NCBI GenBank assembly: GCA_021773095.1
Contig: JAJFKR010000020.1
Span: 62,001-126,000 of the forward strand
DNA: 64,000 bases
Reading direction: 5' to 3'
Origin: Woeseiaceae bacterium
GTDB taxonomy: Bacteria > Pseudomonadota > Gammaproteobacteria > Steroidobacterales > Woeseiaceae
In this document: one piece after another, positions 61,742 to 64,000 of the stretch
Position numbering within the stretch: position 1 is the stretch's first letter
How the letters are laid out: the number at the start of each line of letters is the position of its first letter
Notes under the pieces: generated by a model
Databases searched by the model: none
The model's input: the letters and a program-made list of their open reading frames with translations, nothing else
What the model was told of the DNA's origin: nothing
Program-made: the position numbers and the translations under genes

Positions 61742-62635
61742 CTATTTAAGTCCAGTGTACTTGCGATACTCCTCCCAGAGGCGTTCGCGCAGTTCCGGGT
61801 CATCTTCGGCCACCGCAGCTTCGCGTAGCTGCCGGGCAACGATGTCTTCGAAGGTATTCACCTCAATATCCTCGGGTGTTCGCGCCTGGATTTGCTCATC
61901 ACTCATACCATCGAGAGGGCCCGCCTGGCTCTCCTCACTACCAGCAGCACCACCGCCACCGCCCGCGCCACTTCCGCTACCGGACGCACCGGCTGCCTGC
62001 TCACCCAGACCGATTGAGCCACCGGACCCGCCGGATCCTTCCCCAAAGCCCTCAGTATCCCGACCCACCGACGATACCTGACGTTGTTCTTCGCCGATCG
62101 CCTCATCGAAGTCGCCGACTGACTTGTCCAGCTCTTCACCGAGTTCCTCGGCACTTTGCCCACCGCCCGGAAACTGACCAATATCGCCCGACTGATCGCA
62201 ACCGGCACCACCGCCGAATCCGCCGCCCGAGATGCCGTCATCCGTGCAGTCATCACCATCGCCACCACCAGCACCACCGGCACCACCACCCAGTCCACCA
62301 GAAGGCATTCCAGCCTGAGGACCGCCCGCCGAACCACCACCGGACGAACCACCGCCGGACATCCCACCGCCTGACATCCCACCGCCTGACATACCGCCAC
62401 CGGACATCCCACCACCGGACGAACCGCCGGACGATCCCCCCGAAGAACCGCCGGAGGAACCACCACCGCCGGGAATACTCACGCCGCCGGGAATACTCAT
62501 GCCACCACCACCAGGCGCCCCAATGGCTGTTGAACCAGCACCAGCACAGCCACTGATAATCAATGCGGAAACGGCGATTGCCAGACTTGAGCGGGTAATC
62601 GCGAATATTGGTCTTCCGGGTATTGTGAGTTTCAT
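61742..62635 (-). CDS. Glycine/serine-rich lipoprotein
   Basis: 297-residue lipoprotein: lipobox IISGC places the acylated Cys at residue 30. The mature protein is mostly low complexity. About four GGSS units (~59-74) are followed by four GGGMS pentapeptides (~75-94), and further Gly/Ser/Asp-rich stretches run to about residue 235. A charged, folded-looking tail (EDIEVNTFEDIVARQLREAA, then DDPELRERLWEEYRKYTGL) closes it. Two cysteines (CTDD and GAGCDQ) may pair. It may form a flexible outer-membrane tether or an assembly surface. It lies 14 bases upstream of the next lipoprotein gene in the locus. Confidence 0.78.
   Translation of the reverse strand: MKLTIPGRPIFAITRSSLAIAVSALIISGCAGAGSTAIGAPGGGGMSIPGGVSIPGGGGSSGGSSGGSSGGSSGGGMSGGGMSGGGMSGGGMSGGGSSGGGSAGGPQAGMPSGGLGGGAGGAGGGDGDDCTDDGISGGGFGGGAGCDQSGDIGQFPGGGQSAEELGEELDKSVGDFDEAIGEEQRQVSSVGRDTEGFGEGSGGSGGSIGLGEQAAGASGSGSGAGGGGGAAGSEESQAGPLDGMSDEQIQARTPEDIEVNTFEDIVARQLREAAVAEDDPELRERLWEEYRKYTGLK
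62342..62464 (-). repeat. Tandem repeats encoding GGSS and GGGMS units
   Basis: In-frame repeats of ~12-15 bases within the glycine-rich lipoprotein gene: GGSS-coding units, then four near-identical GGGMS units. They explain the periodic CCACCGCCTGACATC-like pattern on the plus strand. Copy number could vary by slippage. Confidence 0.75.
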
Positions 62636-62803
62636 TGTCGTCGGCCTCGCTGTTGTCTAGGGTTGGAGCACCAAAAGGGCCATGGAGTTCCGCAATCACC
62701 CCGTGAATGCTGCCTATTCAGGATACTACTCCCCTCAAATAGCTTCATCATCAATTGCGTCACGGTATTCAAAATATCACCAGTAGCCCGGTTGCAAGGA
62801 TAA
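62636..62803. other. Leader of the lipoprotein-kinase-channel operon
   Basis: 168 bases between the PP2C stop and the Gly-rich lipoprotein start. On the minus strand a GGGGAGTAGTATCC stretch and a GCGAGGCC near the start codon are seen, but no complete riboswitch fold. A promoter for the eight-gene downstream run could lie here, although none is clear. Confidence 0.25.
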
Positions 62804-63661
62804 CTAGTTGTTTTTATTTGCTTTTGTCGAGCCCGGCTTCCGAAACAATATTAATGAAAGGTCATCGGGCTTGCTGGGCTCCCCGCCCACCGCGTTTTTC
62901 ATTCGTTGCTCTGCCTGGGCAACAAGCGTGTGAACAGCATCCGGCAATGGCCCTTTACGGACAAATTCGATGATCTCATCGACATGAACGTTATCCATCA
63001 GCCCATCACTGGCCAGCAATATTGTATCCCGTTGATCAAGCTCGACAGCCGCACCGATATCGATTCGCATATCCGCTGTCCCTAGAAAATTCGATACAAG
63101 ATGGCGCTCCTCATGATGCAGTGCCTCACGTTGATCGAGGAAGCCCGCTTCAACTGCAAAACCGGTCGGTGAATGCGCTGTGGTTTGCAACTTAACCCGA
63201 CCTCTCTGCCCGATCACAATCGCCTCGGAATCACCGACCTGGTAGGAGCGAACCAGCCGCCCCTCCAGCGTAATTACCGTCATCGTCGTCGCCGACCCGT
63301 TAGCGAGCTGGAGTACCGCCGAATTGGCTGCTTCGATGCCGTTCAACAGGGCCGTTCGCAACAGCATCGTTTTGTCCATCGCCACCTGCAACGACTCCGC
63401 TAGTGTATTAACGGCTGTGAGGGATGCGCGTTTACCGGCCGGCAAGCCTCCTGCGCCGTCCGCCACGACAAGAACGACGGCACCGGGCCCATACGGCAGT
63501 ACGGCAACCGTATCTTCATTGTCGGTTTCCTTGTATGGGTCGCGGCAGGTATAGGCAACCACTTGCCCCCCCGCGACCTGCGTCGCGACGCAATCCGGTC
63601 CGGTCGCGCCGTCGAGCAATATCCTGTCTATCGATTCGTTACTCACGTCGGACGGGCTCAC
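62804..63661 (-). CDS. PP2C-type Ser/Thr protein phosphatase
   Basis: 285-residue metal-dependent phosphatase of the PP2C family. Conserved metal-binding motifs: RDPYKETDNED near residue 40-50, VADGAGG at 67-73, ASDGLMDN near 220, and a C-terminal PDDLSLILF. It should dephosphorylate the kinase or its targets and so act as the off switch. GTG starts at 63661 (or 63646) have weak ribosome sites; both lie near the zinc-ribbon gene's end (overlap 23 or 8 bases). It is cytosolic (no signal peptide), as the kinase domain is. Confidence 0.9.
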   Translation of the reverse strand: MSPSDVSNESIDRILLDGATGPDCVATQVAGGQVVAYTCRDPYKETDNEDTVAVLPYGPGAVVLVVADGAGGLPAGKRASLTAVNTLAESLQVAMDKTMLLRTALLNGIEAANSAVLQLANGSATTMTVITLEGRLVRSYQVGDSEAIVIGQRGRVKLQTTAHSPTGFAVEAGFLDQREALHHEERHLVSNFLGTADMRIDIGAAVELDQRDTILLASDGLMDNVHVDEIIEFVRKGPLPDAVHTLVAQAEQRMKNAVGGEPSKPDDLSLILFRKPGSTKANKNN

Positions 63662-64000
63662 GGCACCAGGCGCAATAATTCCAGTAATCTCGTGCGATTC
63701 CCCAGTGACACGATTTGCAGGTATCCCGACTGCCCTTCAACTTCCACGCTCGCCGGACTTTTTTCCGGCACCACGGGCAATAGCGCATGAATGGCATTAG
63801 CGGACCTCGACATAACTCGTGCTCACAGCGCGCTGTGTATCGCTTGTCAGGATAGGTGCGGCTGCTCTCCTCGACGAAACCCGGTCCATAACACCAGGCA
63901 CAGTAGTCCCAGTCGTTTTTGACGCCGCGTTCACAGCGCGGGCAACTGGACGGCATCCGGGACTCGGAACCGCGAGCCGGTTTATCAAAGCCGCACCACG
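63639..64000 (-). CDS. Zinc-ribbon protein, 5' end outside the window
   Basis: The reverse frame is open from the stop at 63639 up to the right edge (at least 120 codons), so the ATG at 63956 is probably internal and the true start lies beyond 64000. The visible part has several CxxC and WC-type motifs: SCPRCERG, YCAWCYGPGF, YCPWCRKKVRR, CKSCHWGI and YCAWCREPVRRE, about four zinc-ribbon pairs, with WCGFDKP upstream of the internal ATG. Multi-ribbon proteins often bind RNA or proteins. The end overlaps the PP2C start. I do not recognise the family; a partner of the phosphatase or kinase in this locus is plausible. Confidence 0.7.
   Translation of the reverse strand, partial: WCGFDKPARGSESRMPSSCPRCERGVKNDWDYCAWCYGPGFVEESSRTYPDKRYTARCEHELCRGPLMPFMRYCPWCRKKVRRAWKLKGSRDTCKSCHWGIARDYWNYCAWCREPVRRE

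Noticed and set aside
62300..62470. Short regular repeats in GC-rich sequence, considered as a CRISPR or other repeat array
   Set aside because: They are in-frame codon repeats of GGSS and GGGMS within a lipoprotein gene; there are no spacers or cas genes.
62636..62760. GGGGAGTAG stretch reminiscent of a yybP-ykoY (manganese) riboswitch upstream of the Gly-rich lipoprotein gene
   Set aside because: The 3' partner (CCTTT-type) and the conserved second half were not found, and the downstream gene is not a metal transporter.

Overview
The window reads as a contiguous chromosomal segment of a free-living, probably marine, gammaproteobacterium. The protein set (leucine catabolism, TonB-dependent receptor with an S9 peptidase, several ExbB/ExbD systems, ApbE, LemA/M48) would fit a Woeseiaceae/Steroidobacterales-type lineage, but that placement is inference from protein style only. 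Coding density is very high: most genes touch or overlap, no gap between genes reaches 300 bases, and no rRNA, tRNA, CRISPR, transposase or phage gene was recognised. TTG and GTG starts with good Shine-Dalgarno sequences are common.

Layout. (1) 1-4.2 kb: minus-strand leucine-degradation genes (liuA isovaleryl-CoA dehydrogenase, liuB methylcrotonyl-CoA carboxyltransferase, a MaoC-type hydratase cut by the window edge) behind a LuxR-type regulator and a fatty acid desaturase. (2) 5.3-9.5 kb: a PII protein on the plus strand, then minus-strand single-function genes (signal peptidase I, MAPEG, VOC, hypoxanthine-DNA glycosylase, histidine phosphatase, an apparently exported 2-hydroxyacid dehydrogenase). 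(3) 9.6-19.2 kb: one long minus-strand operon with a TlpA thioredoxin, three TPR proteins, an ExbB-like channel, two ExbD-like proteins and a TonB/AgmX-like protein. (4) 19.5-27.8 kb: apbE overlapping head-to-head with lemA, then an M48 protease, a SYLF protein, an MscS channel, an EexN-like lipoprotein and an MFS-acyltransferase fusion. (5) 27.7-31.8 kb: a 1344-residue AAA-like / transmembrane / P-domain / WD40 protein with a small atypical kinase opposite. (6) 32.5-41.3 kb: ilvN-proB-proA-glpD-patatin on minus, with ilvB divergent from ilvN. (7) 41.5-50.9 kb: secreted hypothetical protein, S9 peptidase, TonB-dependent receptor with a strong terminator, Cys-rich small protein, ParA-like ATPase, threonine dehydratase-like enzyme, pterin dehydratase, OmpA-like protein. 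(8) 51.0-64.0 kb: a minus-strand locus that looks like one system.

The last locus is the strongest candidate for an undescribed system. It encodes a membrane Ser/Thr kinase, a PP2C phosphatase, two proteins with FHA or FHA-like domains (one fused to an Hsp70/actin-like domain, one to PEGA repeats and a formylglycine-enzyme-like domain), a MotA/TolQ/ExbB channel, and two ExbD-like proteins whose usual periplasmic domain is replaced by a coiled coil plus von Willebrand A domain. Two lipoproteins and a zinc-ribbon protein complete it. My reading is a phosphorylation-controlled, proton-motive-force-driven envelope machine; this is inference from domain composition and gene coupling.

One window therefore holds two separate proton-channel gene sets (9.6-19.2 kb and 51-64 kb) besides a TonB-dependent receptor. 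Housekeeping metabolism (branched-chain amino acid and proline synthesis, glycerol-3-phosphate oxidation) lies between them.
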